NCBI GenBank assembly: GCA_009733745.1
Contig: WNWL01000001.1
Span: 1,147,500 to 1,211,499, forward strand
DNA: 64,000 nt
From: Oceanobacillus sp. HTM 045
Lineage (GTDB): Bacteria > Pseudomonadota > Alphaproteobacteria > Rhodobacterales > Rhodobacteraceae
Direction: 5' to 3'
The notes under the pieces were generated by a model. The model was given only the letters and a program-made list of their open reading frames with translations. It made no database searches and was not told the DNA's origin. The position numbers and the translations under genes were made by a program. Every line of letters starts with the position of its first letter. The stretch's first letter is position 1. Shown here one piece after another: positions 27,712 through 36,230 of the stretch.

Positions 27712-29151
27712 TCAGGCGCGCCGCGGCGCGCTGAGGTCCAGCGGGAAGACCTTGGCCGGGTTCAGGAGCCAGTCGGGGTCGAAGGCGTCCTTCACCCGCA
27801 TCTGGTATTCGAGATCCGCCTCGGCGTACTGGTCCAGCATCAGGTCGCGCTTCTCGATGCCGACCCCGTGCTCGCCGGTGAGGCAGCCGCCGACCTCGAC
27901 GCAGAGCCGCAGGATATCGGCCCCGAACGCCTCTGCCTTTTCCAGCTCACCGGGCGCGTTGGCGTTGAACAGGATCAGCGGGTGCATGTTGCCGTCGCCC
28001 GCGTGGAACACGTTGGCGCAGGCGAGGCCGTGCTGCTTGGAAAGCTCGCCCGTGCGCCGCAGCACCTCCGGCAGCCTGCTCACCGGAACCGTGCCGTCGA
28101 GGCAGAGATAGTCGCCGATCTGGCCCATCGCGCCGAAGGCCGACTTGCGGCCCTTCCAGATCATCGCGCTTTCCTCGGCGCTAGCGCTCTCGCGCAGCTC
28201 GACCGGGTTGAGGGAGCGGGCAATGGCGTTGATCTTCTCGAGCTGCTCGTCGATCTCGTCGGGCGAGCCTTCCACCTCGACGATCAGCAGCGCCTCCACG
28301 TCCGGGTAGCCGGCGCCGCAGAAATCCTCCGTCGCGCGGATGCAGAGCCGGTCCATGTACTCGATGGCGACCGGCAGGACGCCGGCCTTGATGATCGCCG
28401 CGACGCATTCGCCGGCCACTTCCGGGTCGTCGAAGCCCATCAGGACCGGCCGCGCGCCTTCCGGCTTGGGGAGGATGCGCAGGGTCGCCTCGGTCACCAC
28501 GCCGAGCATCCCCTCGGAGCCGCAGAGCACCCCCAGCAGATCGTAGCAAGAGGCTTCTCCGTGGGGGCCGCCGATCTCGATGATCTCGCCGTCCGCCATC
28601 ACCATCCGCACGCCGAGGAGGTTGTTGGTGGTGACGCCGTACTTGAGGCAGTGCGCGCCCCCGGAGTTCATCGCGATGTTCCCGGCGATAGCGCAGGCAA
28701 GCTGCGAGGAGGGGTCGGGGGCGTAGAAATACCCGTCCGCCTCGACCGCGCCGGTGACGGAGAGGTTGGTCATCCCGGTCTGCACCCGGATGTAGCGGTC
28801 GGGGTAGTTGACCTCCAGCACCGCGTTGAGCCGCGCCGTCCCGAGGATCACGCAATCCGCCGTCGGCAGCGCCCCGCCCGCGAGCGACGTGCCCGAGCCG
28901 CGCGGCACGACGGGCACGCCCATCTCGTGGCAGACCCGCATCACCGCCGCGACCTCCTCGGTCGTGTGCGGCAGCACCGCCGCCAGCGGCGGGCAGGAAT
29001 AGGCGGTGAGCGCGTCGCACTCGTAGGCGCGCGTCTCGGCGGGGTCGGAGATCACCGACTCCGCGCCGATGGCCGTCGCGAGCGCGGCGACGATCTCTTC
29101 CTTGCGGCCAACGATGGCCGCATCCGGCTCCGGCATGGCGATGCTGGACAT
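27712..29151 (-). CDS. glcD: glycolate oxidase catalytic subunit GlcD
   Basis: A 479-residue FAD-linked oxidase. The FAD motif is VPRGSGTSLAGGALPT, the central part carries GGAHCLKYGVTTNNLLGV, and the C-terminal catalytic signature is LTGEHGVGIEKRDLM. It oxidises glycolate with GlcE and GlcF, feeding glyoxylate metabolism. ATG at 29151 has a strong GGGAGGAG ribosome site; extension upstream to 29193 is unlikely. The gene is divergent from the cobalamin riboswitch. The upstream 180 bases before the riboswitch show no gene. Confidence 0.94.
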   Translation of the reverse strand: MSSIAMPEPDAAIVGRKEEIVAALATAIGAESVISDPAETRAYECDALTAYSCPPLAAVLPHTTEEVAAVMRVCHEMGVPVVPRGSGTSLAGGALPTADCVILGTARLNAVLEVNYPDRYIRVQTGMTNLSVTGAVEADGYFYAPDPSSQLACAIAGNIAMNSGGAHCLKYGVTTNNLLGVRMVMADGEIIEIGGPHGEASCYDLLGVLCGSEGMLGVVTEATLRILPKPEGARPVLMGFDDPEVAGECVAAIIKAGVLPVAIEYMDRLCIRATEDFCGAGYPDVEALLIVEVEGSPDEIDEQLEKINAIARSLNPVELRESASAEESAMIWKGRKSAFGAMGQIGDYLCLDGTVPVSRLPEVLRRTGELSKQHGLACANVFHAGDGNMHPLILFNANAPGELEKAEAFGADILRLCVEVGGCLTGEHGVGIEKRDLMLDQYAEADLEYQMRVKDAFDPDWLLNPAKVFPLDLSAPRRA

Positions 29152-29334
29152 CCCGCTCCTCCCGCGCCCGGCCGATTCTCTGTCGCCGGGCATCCCTGTA
29201 TTGGTCAGTTTTCCTTACCACATGGGCAGGCCATGCACCAGAATACCACCCTGCGCCCATTTGGCACGCACATCCCGTGCCCCGTCTCGATGTTCGCGCG
29301 CATTGACATCCCGGCGCGCAGGCGCGATTGAGCC

Positions 29335-29503
29335 AAGGCTCGGGTTCCTCCCCAGGGAGGTGAAACGGGAACGCGGTGCGGCCTTGCCGGCCAATTCCGC
29401 GGCTGCCCCCGCAACTGTGAGCGGCGATGCTCCTGCCACGTGCCACTGGCCAGACCGGCCGGGAAGGCGGCGGGGGACGGGCCGCGAGCCAGGAGACCGG
29501 CCC
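29335..29503 (+). promoter_or_regulatory. cobalamin riboswitch
   Basis: All conserved blocks of the AdoCbl riboswitch are present in order. They are GGTTCC (29343), GTGAAACGGGAACGCGGTGCG (29370-29390), the B12 box core GCTGCCCCCGCAACTGTGAG (29402-29421), GCCACTGG (29442-29449), GGGAAGG and GGGGGACGG (from 29461), and the closing GAGCCAGGAGACCGGCC (29486-29502). It precedes the binding protein/permease/ATPase genes by about 100 bases. It should reduce their expression when cobalamin is abundant. Confidence 0.95.
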
Positions 29504-29599
29504 GGCGATCACCCTCCACCGGCGCGGGGCGCGGCGGGACGGGCGGAACCCTCCGCAGCGGTGATGCAGGACCGGCCCGTGACGGGCCAGGGAGGGCGG

Positions 29600-30439
29600 A
29601 TGCGTCTGGTGACGGGTCTCATCGCGGGAACGGTCGCTTTGGCGGCGCCTGCCGTGGCGCAGGCCGCGGACGGCGCGGCGCCGCGGCGGGTGGTTTCGCT
29701 CAACGTCTGCACTGACCAGATCGCCTTGATGCTGGCCGCGCCCGGCCAGATCGAGGCCGTCTCGCGCTTCGCCGTCGACCCGAAGGCCTCGGTGATGGTC
29801 GAGGAGGCCCGCGCCTACCCCACCACGGCGGGCGGCGCGGAGGACGTGTTCCTGCGCAGGCCGGACCTCGTGCTGGCGGGCAGCTACACGGCGCGGGCGA
29901 CGGTGGACATCCTGCGCCGCCTCGGCATCCCGGTGGTGGAGATCGCCCCGGCTTCGGGTTTCGGCGACATCGCCGCGAGCATCCGCGAGATCGGCGCGGC
30001 GCTGGGCGCGGCGGACCGGGCGGAAGAGGTGATCGCCCGTTTCGAGGCGCGTCTGGCACGGGTGCCGGCGGCGGAGAGGACCCTGCGCGTCGCGCTCTAC
30101 GGCGCGAACGGGTACACGGAGGGCGCGGGCACGCTCTCGCACGAGGTCGTCACCGCCGCGGGTTTCTCGAACATCGCGGCGGAGATTGGCATCGTCGGGA
30201 TCGCCCGGCTGAGCCTTGAACAGCTTATCCTCGCCGACCCGGACCTGATCGTGATCGGGCTCGACTACGACAGCCCGGCCCGCGCGCAGGAGATATTCAG
30301 CCACCCTGCCCTCGCGGCCCTCGCGGACGTGCCGAAGGCGCGGATCGCCCCGGCGCACTGGGTCTGCGGCACGCCGCATATCGTCGAGGCGGTCGAGGGG
30401 CTGGTGGAAGCGCGCGACGCGATCCTGGAGGGGCGATGA
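29600..30439 (+). CDS. cobalamin ABC transporter substrate-binding protein (BtuF-like)
   Basis: A 279-residue exported protein. The signal peptide covers about residues 1-22 (GTVALAAPAVAQA). It is followed by the class III binding-protein fold starting RRVVSLNVCTDQIALMLAAP, then DVFLRRPDLVLAG and LILADPDLIVIGLD. ATG 29600 has GGAGGG nearby; longer in-frame starts run back into the riboswitch. Because the operon follows a cobalamin riboswitch, it most likely binds B12 or a corrinoid in the periplasm, although the family also contains ferric-siderophore proteins. The end overlaps the permease start. Confidence 0.86.
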   Translation: MRLVTGLIAGTVALAAPAVAQAADGAAPRRVVSLNVCTDQIALMLAAPGQIEAVSRFAVDPKASVMVEEARAYPTTAGGAEDVFLRRPDLVLAGSYTARATVDILRRLGIPVVEIAPASGFGDIAASIREIGAALGAADRAEEVIARFEARLARVPAAERTLRVALYGANGYTEGAGTLSHEVVTAAGFSNIAAEIGIVGIARLSLEQLILADPDLIVIGLDYDSPARAQEIFSHPALAALADVPKARIAPAHWVCGTPHIVEAVEGLVEARDAILEGR

Positions 30440-31458
30440 ACCTGCGCGTCCCCTACCCCGTGCTGATCGCCGCGCTGGCGGTGACGGTGGCGCTGCTGTT
30501 CGGCCTGTCGCTGCTGACCGGGTCGGCGGAGCTCGGGCTCGGCGAGAGCCTCTCGGCGCTGTTCGCGGATGGCGGCAGCGGCGGCTCCGGCGGCGGGAAC
30601 GTGGTGGCTATCGTGATGCAGGAGATCCGCCTGCCGCGCGCGCTGCTGGCGCTGATGATCGGCGCGTCGCTCGGCCTCTCCGGCGCGGCGCTGCAGGGGT
30701 ACCTGAGGAACCCGCTGGCCGAGCCGGGATTGATCGGCGTGACGGCGACCGCGTCGCTGGGCGCGGTGCTGGCGATCTATACCGGCATCTCGGCCGCGGT
30801 GCCGCTGGCGCTGCCCGCCATGGCGCTGGCCGGGGCCGGGCTGGCGGTGCTGCTGGTGCAGCTTCTCGCCGGGGGGCGCGGCGGGGCGCTGACGCTGATC
30901 CTCGCGGGCGTGGCGCTGACCAGCCTCGCCGGGGCGATGACCTCGCTGGCGCTGAACCTCGCGCCGAACCCGTTCGCCTCGCTGGAGATCGTGTTCTGGC
31001 TGCTCGGCTCGCTGGCCGACCGCTCGATGATCCATGTCCAGATCGCCGCGCCCTTCATCCTCGCCGGGTGGTTGATGCTGGCGACGCTGGGCCGCGGGCT
31101 CGACGCGCTGGCGCTGGGCGAGGAGACAGCCGCGTCGCTCGGCGTAAGGCTGCCGCTCTTGCGGCTGCTTGCCGTGGTCGGCACGGCCTCCTGCGTGGGC
31201 GCGTCCACCGCGGTCGCGGGGGCGATCGGCTTCGTCGGGCTGGTGGTGCCGCACCTGCTGCGCCCGTTCGTCGGGCACCGGCCGTCGCGGCTGCTGCTCG
31301 CCTCGGCGCTCGGCGGCGCGGCGATGCTGCTGCTGGCCGACATCGCGGCGCGGGTGCTGGCGCCGGACGAGGACCTGAAACTCGGCGTCCTGACCGCGCT
31401 GGTCGGCGCGCCGTTCTTCCTCTGGCTGGTGGTGCGGACCCGGAGGCGGCTGGCATGA
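30436..31458 (+). CDS. btuC: cobalamin/iron-siderophore ABC transporter permease (FecCD/BtuC family)
   Basis: A 340-residue permease with about nine to ten membrane helices. The family signature stretches from AGAIGFVGLVVPHLLRPFVG through LLLASALGGAAMLLLADI. Near the N terminus it has EIRLPRALLALMIGASLGLSG, also typical of FecCD permeases. It overlaps both neighbours by four bases (ATGA), indicating one coupled operon under the cobalamin riboswitch. Corrinoid rather than siderophore transport is inferred from the riboswitch. Confidence 0.9.
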   Translation: MNLRVPYPVLIAALAVTVALLFGLSLLTGSAELGLGESLSALFADGGSGGSGGGNVVAIVMQEIRLPRALLALMIGASLGLSGAALQGYLRNPLAEPGLIGVTATASLGAVLAIYTGISAAVPLALPAMALAGAGLAVLLVQLLAGGRGGALTLILAGVALTSLAGAMTSLALNLAPNPFASLEIVFWLLGSLADRSMIHVQIAAPFILAGWLMLATLGRGLDALALGEETAASLGVRLPLLRLLAVVGTASCVGASTAVAGAIGFVGLVVPHLLRPFVGHRPSRLLLASALGGAAMLLLADIAARVLAPDEDLKLGVLTALVGAPFFLWLVVRTRRRLA

Positions 31459-32234
31459 CGCTGTTTGCGCTCGACCGGGTCACGGTGCGCCTCGACGGGC
31501 GGGAGGTGCTGCACGGGGTGTCGCTGGAACTGCGCGAGGGCTCCTTCGCGGCGCTGATCGGGCCGAACGGGGCGGGCAAGTCCACTCTCCTGCGCGCCGC
31601 CGCCGGGCTGATCCCGGCGGAAGGCGGGATCTCGCTGGCGGGCGCGCCGCTGGCGCGGCTTTCCAGCACCGCGCGCGCCCGTGCCGCCGCCTTCCTCGCG
31701 CAGGAGCGGGAGGTGGCCTGGCCCGTGACGGTCAAGACGCTGGTCGGCCTCGGCCGTTTCCCGCATCGCGGCGCGATGCAGCCGGCGACGGCGGAGGACC
31801 GCGCGCATGTCGAGCGGGCGATGGAGCGGATGGACGTGGCGCGGCTCCGCGCGCGCCCGGCGACCGAGCTGTCCGGCGGCGAGCGGGCGCGGGCGCTGAT
31901 CGCCCGGGCGCTGGCGCAGGACACGCCGCTCCTGCTGGCGGACGAGCCGGCGGCGGGGCTGGACCCGGCGCACCAGATCACGCTGATGGAGGTGTTCGCG
32001 GAGCTTGCCGCGGACGGGCGCGGCGTGCTGGCCTCGATGCACGATCTCGGCCTCGCGGCGCGCTGGTGCGACCGGCTGGTGCTGCTGCACGAGGGCCGGA
32101 TCGTGGCGGACGGCACGCCGGAGGCGGTGCTGACGCCGGAGAACCTCGCCCGCGTCTACGGCATCGAGGCGCATATCGGCCGGGCGAATGGCGGGCTGGT
32201 GGTGCAGCCGCTGTCGCGGACGACGGGCCGCTGA
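31455..32234 (+). CDS. btuD: cobalamin ABC transporter ATP-binding protein (BtuD-like)
   Basis: A 259-residue ATPase with Walker A GPNGAGKSTLLRAAAGL, the ABC signature ATELSGGERARALIARALAQ and Walker B PLLLADEPAAGLDPAHQ, followed by the switch His in SMHDLGLAAR. ATG at 31455 overlaps the permease stop. It powers the importer encoded by the two upstream genes. It is the last gene of the riboswitch-controlled operon; a convergent gene ends four bases beyond. Confidence 0.9.
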   Translation: MTLFALDRVTVRLDGREVLHGVSLELREGSFAALIGPNGAGKSTLLRAAAGLIPAEGGISLAGAPLARLSSTARARAAAFLAQEREVAWPVTVKTLVGLGRFPHRGAMQPATAEDRAHVERAMERMDVARLRARPATELSGGERARALIARALAQDTPLLLADEPAAGLDPAHQITLMEVFAELAADGRGVLASMHDLGLAARWCDRLVLLHEGRIVADGTPEAVLTPENLARVYGIEAHIGRANGGLVVQPLSRTTGR

Positions 32235-32238
32235 GGCG

Positions 32239-33009
32239 TCACTCCCGCCGGAGGATGCGGTTCACCAGGATGCTGGCCCAGTTGCTGACCCTGAAGCCCT
32301 TGCGGATCTCGTCGGGGTCGTAGCGGGTCGCGACCCAGTCGCGGAAGCCGATCCCGTCCTTCGCGTGCTCGGCGGCGTAGGCGTCGAACAGCGCGTCGAG
32401 GATGCCGGTGGGGCCGCTGCGGAAATGGCCGTAGCGGATGTCGAGCTGCTTCTGCGCGGTCTCGATCGGGGCGTCCTCGCGGGCCAGCAGGTAGAGCGCG
32501 GACATGAATCCCGCCCGGTCGGCGCCCGACTTGCAGTGAAACAGCGCCGGGTACTGGATCTGGTCGAGGAAGCCGATTGCGCCGAGCAGCGTCTCGCGGT
32601 CCGGCAGGCCGCGCGAGCGGAGCACGAAGACGCGGTAATCCAGCGCGTAGCGGATGCAGGCCTCACGCTCCAGCGGCAGCGAGCCGAAGGTCTGCCCGCC
32701 GCGGAGATTGACCACCGTCAGCCCCCCCGCCCGCGCGAAGCGGCCGAGATGATGCGGCGCGGGCTGCGCCGAGCGCCAGGCGTGCCGGCCGACGCGGTGG
32801 GTGTTGGAGTAGATCAGCCGGAAGATGCCGTGATCGACGAACACCATGTTTGTCCAGGCCCGCAGGCGCTGCCAGAGCGTCGTGATCGGCCGGTTCCACC
32901 GCTCGAGGCGGGCCACGCGGCGCTGCCACGCGGGGTTGGCCGCCACTTCCGGCGGGACGTCCTCGGTGGCGGGATGCCGTTCGCCGAAATGGTTCTGCGG
33001 TTGGTTCAT
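32239..33009 (-). CDS. tyrosine/dual-specificity phosphatase-like protein
   Basis: A 256-residue cytosolic protein with the C-x5-R phosphatase loop HCKSGADRAGFMSAL (Cys about residue 150). A preceding VVNLRGGQ and a helical N terminus are also seen. This is the layout of bacterial protein tyrosine phosphatases of the DSP/SIW14-like group. The general-acid Asp is not obvious. It faces the btu operon convergently. ATG 33009 has GGAGAG upstream, and a longer frame to 33174 was rejected. It might counteract the tyrosine autokinase encoded at 16463-18655, but that is speculation. Confidence 0.78.
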   Translation of the reverse strand: MNQPQNHFGERHPATEDVPPEVAANPAWQRRVARLERWNRPITTLWQRLRAWTNMVFVDHGIFRLIYSNTHRVGRHAWRSAQPAPHHLGRFARAGGLTVVNLRGGQTFGSLPLEREACIRYALDYRVFVLRSRGLPDRETLLGAIGFLDQIQYPALFHCKSGADRAGFMSALYLLAREDAPIETAQKQLDIRYGHFRSGPTGILDALFDAYAAEHAKDGIGFRDWVATRYDPDEIRKGFRVSNWASILVNRILRRE

Positions 33010-33273
33010 GTTCTCTCCGGGGTCGCGACGATCTAGCGGGCCGGCCCCGCCGCCGCAAGGGCGCGGGACGGGATGACGCGGCGCGCGGACGGGCCATATG
33101 GCGGGTTGCAAGCTTGCCACCGGCACAAGGCACTGATTTTGCTCGGAAAAATGGTTAGCGGTGCACGCGGGCACGCCGGATCGGGATGCGTGGCGTCCCG
33201 CCGGCGGCGATTCACCGGTGGGTTCGGACGCGCCGATGGACTAGCCTGACGGGAACGGGAACGGGAGGATGCG

Positions 33274-34212
33274 ATGCCGACACAGGTCGCCGGGCTGCAC
33301 CACGTCACCGCCATCAGCGGCAGCGCGCAAGGTACCCTGGACTTCTGGTCCGATGCCCTCGGGCTTCGCCTCGTGAAGCGGACGGTGAATTTCGACGCGC
33401 CGGAGGTCTACCATCTCTATTTCGGCGACGAGCGCGGCTCGCCCGGCACGGTGATGACGTTCTTCCCCCGCGAGGGCGCCTCGCAAGGCCGGGTCGGCGC
33501 GGGTCAGGTGAGCGTCACCCAGTTCGCCGTGCCGCCGGGGAGCCTCGGCTTCTGGACCGGGCGCCTGCCCGCGCGGGGGGCCGTCTTGCAGGAGGAAGAG
33601 ACGGTCTTCGGCGAGCGCCGCGCCGTCTTTGCCGACCCGGACGGGCTCCTCCTCGCGCTGGTGGAGGCGGAGGACGGGCGCACGCCCTGGACCACACCGG
33701 CGGTGGGCGCGGAGGTGGCGATCCGCGGCTTCCACGGCGTCACGCTGGCGCTGCATGACGGCGCAGGCGCGGAGCGGATCGTCGGCGGGGTCTACGGCTA
33801 CGTGCGCGAGGAAGAGACGCCCGCGGGATCGGGCACGCTGACCCGCTACCGCGCCCCGGGGCCGGCGGGGATCGTCGACATCCATGTGGATCCGGGCATG
33901 ACCGAGGGGGTCGAGGCGGCGGGGACGGTGCATCACGTCGCCTTCCGCGCTCCGGACGGGGAGGCGCAGCTCGAGATCCGCGAGGCGATGATCGGGGCGG
34001 GGCAGCGCGTGACGGAACAGATCGACCGGGACTATTTCACGGCGATCTACTCGCGCATTCCCGGCGGCATCCTGTTCGAGGTGGCGACCGACGGCCCCGG
34101 CTTTACCCGCGACGAGCCGCTGGAGGCACTGGGTCAGGCGCTGAAGCTGCCCGCCCAGCACGAGCCGAAACGGGCGCATCTGGAGAAGGTGCTGCCGGAG
34201 ATTTCGGTCTGA
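33274..34212 (+). CDS. ring-cleaving dioxygenase, VOC superfamily (MhqO/MhqA-like)
   Basis: A 312-residue protein with two VOC (glyoxalase-fold) modules. Metal-ligand candidates are His in AGLHHVTAISG, His in VHHVAFRAPD and Glu in GGILFEVATDGPGFTRDEP. The last stretch is characteristic of MhqO-type extradiol hydroquinone dioxygenases. It would open hydroquinone-type rings using Fe(II). Its stop is followed by a solitary copy of the palindromic repeat. No regulator of the MhqR type is adjacent. Confidence 0.87.
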   Translation: MPTQVAGLHHVTAISGSAQGTLDFWSDALGLRLVKRTVNFDAPEVYHLYFGDERGSPGTVMTFFPREGASQGRVGAGQVSVTQFAVPPGSLGFWTGRLPARGAVLQEEETVFGERRAVFADPDGLLLALVEAEDGRTPWTTPAVGAEVAIRGFHGVTLALHDGAGAERIVGGVYGYVREEETPAGSGTLTRYRAPGPAGIVDIHVDPGMTEGVEAAGTVHHVAFRAPDGEAQLEIREAMIGAGQRVTEQIDRDYFTAIYSRIPGGILFEVATDGPGFTRDEPLEALGQALKLPAQHEPKRAHLEKVLPEISV

Positions 34213-34239
34213 TTGTTGGGGGGGCATGGGTGAGACCCT

Positions 34240-34408
34240 GGCGCGGAGGGACATGACCGGCCCTGGTCGGGCGTGGTGTTCCTTGGGGTCTGCTTGATTT
34301 ATGGCGGCAATCCCTCCCGCCTTCCGATCTTCTAGCAGCGTTGCAAAACGCCCGGCTCCGGGGAGGGCCGGGCGTGGCCCGGGCTGGTCGCCCGGGCTGA
34401 CGGCTGGT
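34240..34408 (+). repeat. solitary copy of the palindromic repeat (G)
   Basis: This seventh copy keeps the left arm (GACCGGCCCTGGTCGGGCG), the central TGCTTGATTTAT and C-rich CCCTCCCGCC, the right arm GGAGGGCCGGGCG and the closing hairpin GCCCGGGCTGGTCGCCCGGGC-like sequence (34376-34398). The left end is degraded compared with copies A-E. It occupies the gap between the dioxygenase gene and the ThDP-enzyme gene and has the same orientation as all other copies. The tail TGCTGTGCGCCAAG matches the linker tails of the arrays. Confidence 0.8.
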
Positions 34409-34501
34409 GCTGTGCGCCAAGACTAACCCCATCTCACAAGACGTGACGCGGCGCGTGGCGCGTCCTATAGCTGCGGCAGAGCAGCGACAACGAGGGATTC
34501 C

Positions 34502-36145
34502 ATGCCGACCGGGGGTGAACTCATCGTCCAGTGCCTGAAGGCGCAGGGCGCGGACCGGATCTTCTGCGTGCCGGGCGAGAGCTATCTCGCCGTGCTCGAC
34601 GCGCTGGCCGACGGCGCGATCGAGACCGTGGTCGCCCGCCACGAGGGCGGGGCGTCGATCATGGCGGAAGCGGACGGCAAGATGACCGGGCGTCCCGGGA
34701 TCTGCATGGTGACGCGGGGCCCGGGAGTGACGAACGCGCTGGCCGGTGTCCACATCGCGCAGCAGGATTCGACCCCAATGATCCTGTTCGTCGGCCAGGT
34801 CACCCGCGGCGAGCGGGGCCGCGGCGGGTTCCAGGAGGTGGACTACCGCCGCGCCTTCGGCGACTTCGTGAAATGGTCGGACGAGATCGACGACCCCGCC
34901 CGCATCCCCGAGATCGTCTCGCGCGCCTACCACGTCGCGATGAGCGGGCGGCCGGGGCCGGTGATCCTCGCCCTGCCGGAGGACATGCTGCGCGAAAGCG
35001 CCGACGTCGCGCCCGGGCCGCGGGTCGAGGTGGCCGAGCCCGCCCCCCTGCCCGCCTCGGTCGCCGCGTTCGGCGAGATGCTGGCGGAGGCCGAGCGCCC
35101 GATGGTGGTCGCGGGCGGCAGCCGCTGGACGCCGGAAGCGGCGGCGGAGCTGCGCGCCTTCTCCGAGCGGTGGGACCTGCCGGTGGCGGTGCAGTTCCGC
35201 CGGGCGCAGCTGTTCGACCAGCAGCACCCGAATTTCGCCGGCGATGTCGGCCTCGGCATCAACCCGGCGCTCAAGGCGCGGCTCGCGGAATCGGACCTGC
35301 TGATCCTGCTCGGCGGGCGGTTCTCGGAGATCCCGAGCCAGGGCTTCACCCTGCTCGACATCCCCGCGCCGAAACAGCGGGTGGTGCATGTCCATCCCGG
35401 CCCGGAGGAACTGGGCCGGGTCTACGCGCCGGCTCTGCCGGTCAACGCGACGCCGGGCGCCTTCCTCGGCGCGGTGCGCGAGCTGAACGCGCCGGAGCGC
35501 GCGGCCTGGGCGGGGAGCGCCGCGGCGGCCCATGCGGACTTCCTCGGCTGGACCGAGGAGCTGCCCGAGACGCCCGGCGCGCTGGCGATGGACCACGTCA
35601 TCCGCACCATGCGCCATCACCTGCCGCCGGAGGCGGTCGTGACGAACGGCGCGGGGAATTATGCCATATGGGTCAACCGCTTCTGGCGGTTCCGTCAGTT
35701 CGGTACGCAGCTCGCGCCGGTCTCCGGCTCGATGGGCTACGGCCTGCCCGCCGCGGTCGCGGCGAAGCTGCGCGACCCGTCGCGCCCGGTGATCTGCCTC
35801 GCCGGGGACGGCTGCTTCCAGATGACCATGAACGAGTTCGGCACCGCCGCGCAACTCGGGCTGGGCGTCGTGGTGCTGGTCTGCGACAACGGCATGTACG
35901 GCACGATCCGGATGCACCAGGAGCGGGAATACCCGGGCCGGGTCTCGGCGACGGGGATCGTCAATCCGGACTATGCCGCGATGGCCTCGGCCTACGGGGC
36001 CTACGCGGCGGAGGTGCCGGACAACACGGCCTTCACCACGCTGTTCCCGCAGGCGCTGGAGGCGGCGGCGGAAGGGCGGCCGGCGCTCCTGCACCTGAAG
36101 CTGGACCCGCGGGTGATCGCGCCGGGGCGCTTGATCGAGGCCTGA
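34502..36145 (+). CDS. thiamine diphosphate-dependent enzyme (acetolactate synthase-like)
   Basis: A 547-residue ThDP enzyme with three domains. The N-terminal PYR domain has the activating Glu in VARHEGGASIMAEADG, the middle TPP_enzyme_M domain has VVAGGSRWTPEAA, and the C-terminal PP domain has the ThDP motif GDGCFQMTMNEFGTA ending at CDN. It resembles acetolactate synthase large subunits and related carboligases or decarboxylases. No small regulatory subunit gene is adjacent, so a catabolic or non-ALS role is likely. A D-2-hydroxyacid dehydrogenase gene follows 85 bases on. Confidence 0.85.
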   Translation: MPTGGELIVQCLKAQGADRIFCVPGESYLAVLDALADGAIETVVARHEGGASIMAEADGKMTGRPGICMVTRGPGVTNALAGVHIAQQDSTPMILFVGQVTRGERGRGGFQEVDYRRAFGDFVKWSDEIDDPARIPEIVSRAYHVAMSGRPGPVILALPEDMLRESADVAPGPRVEVAEPAPLPASVAAFGEMLAEAERPMVVAGGSRWTPEAAAELRAFSERWDLPVAVQFRRAQLFDQQHPNFAGDVGLGINPALKARLAESDLLILLGGRFSEIPSQGFTLLDIPAPKQRVVHVHPGPEELGRVYAPALPVNATPGAFLGAVRELNAPERAAWAGSAAAAHADFLGWTEELPETPGALAMDHVIRTMRHHLPPEAVVTNGAGNYAIWVNRFWRFRQFGTQLAPVSGSMGYGLPAAVAAKLRDPSRPVICLAGDGCFQMTMNEFGTAAQLGLGVVVLVCDNGMYGTIRMHQEREYPGRVSATGIVNPDYAAMASAYGAYAAEVPDNTAFTTLFPQALEAAAEGRPALLHLKLDPRVIAPGRLIEA

Positions 36146-36230
36146 TTCCCGTCCACCTTCGGCGCGCGGAGGCAGGCGGCCGGCCGGCAGGGCCGGCCTG
36201 CCGGAGACCGACCTGACAGGAGGGCCCGGC

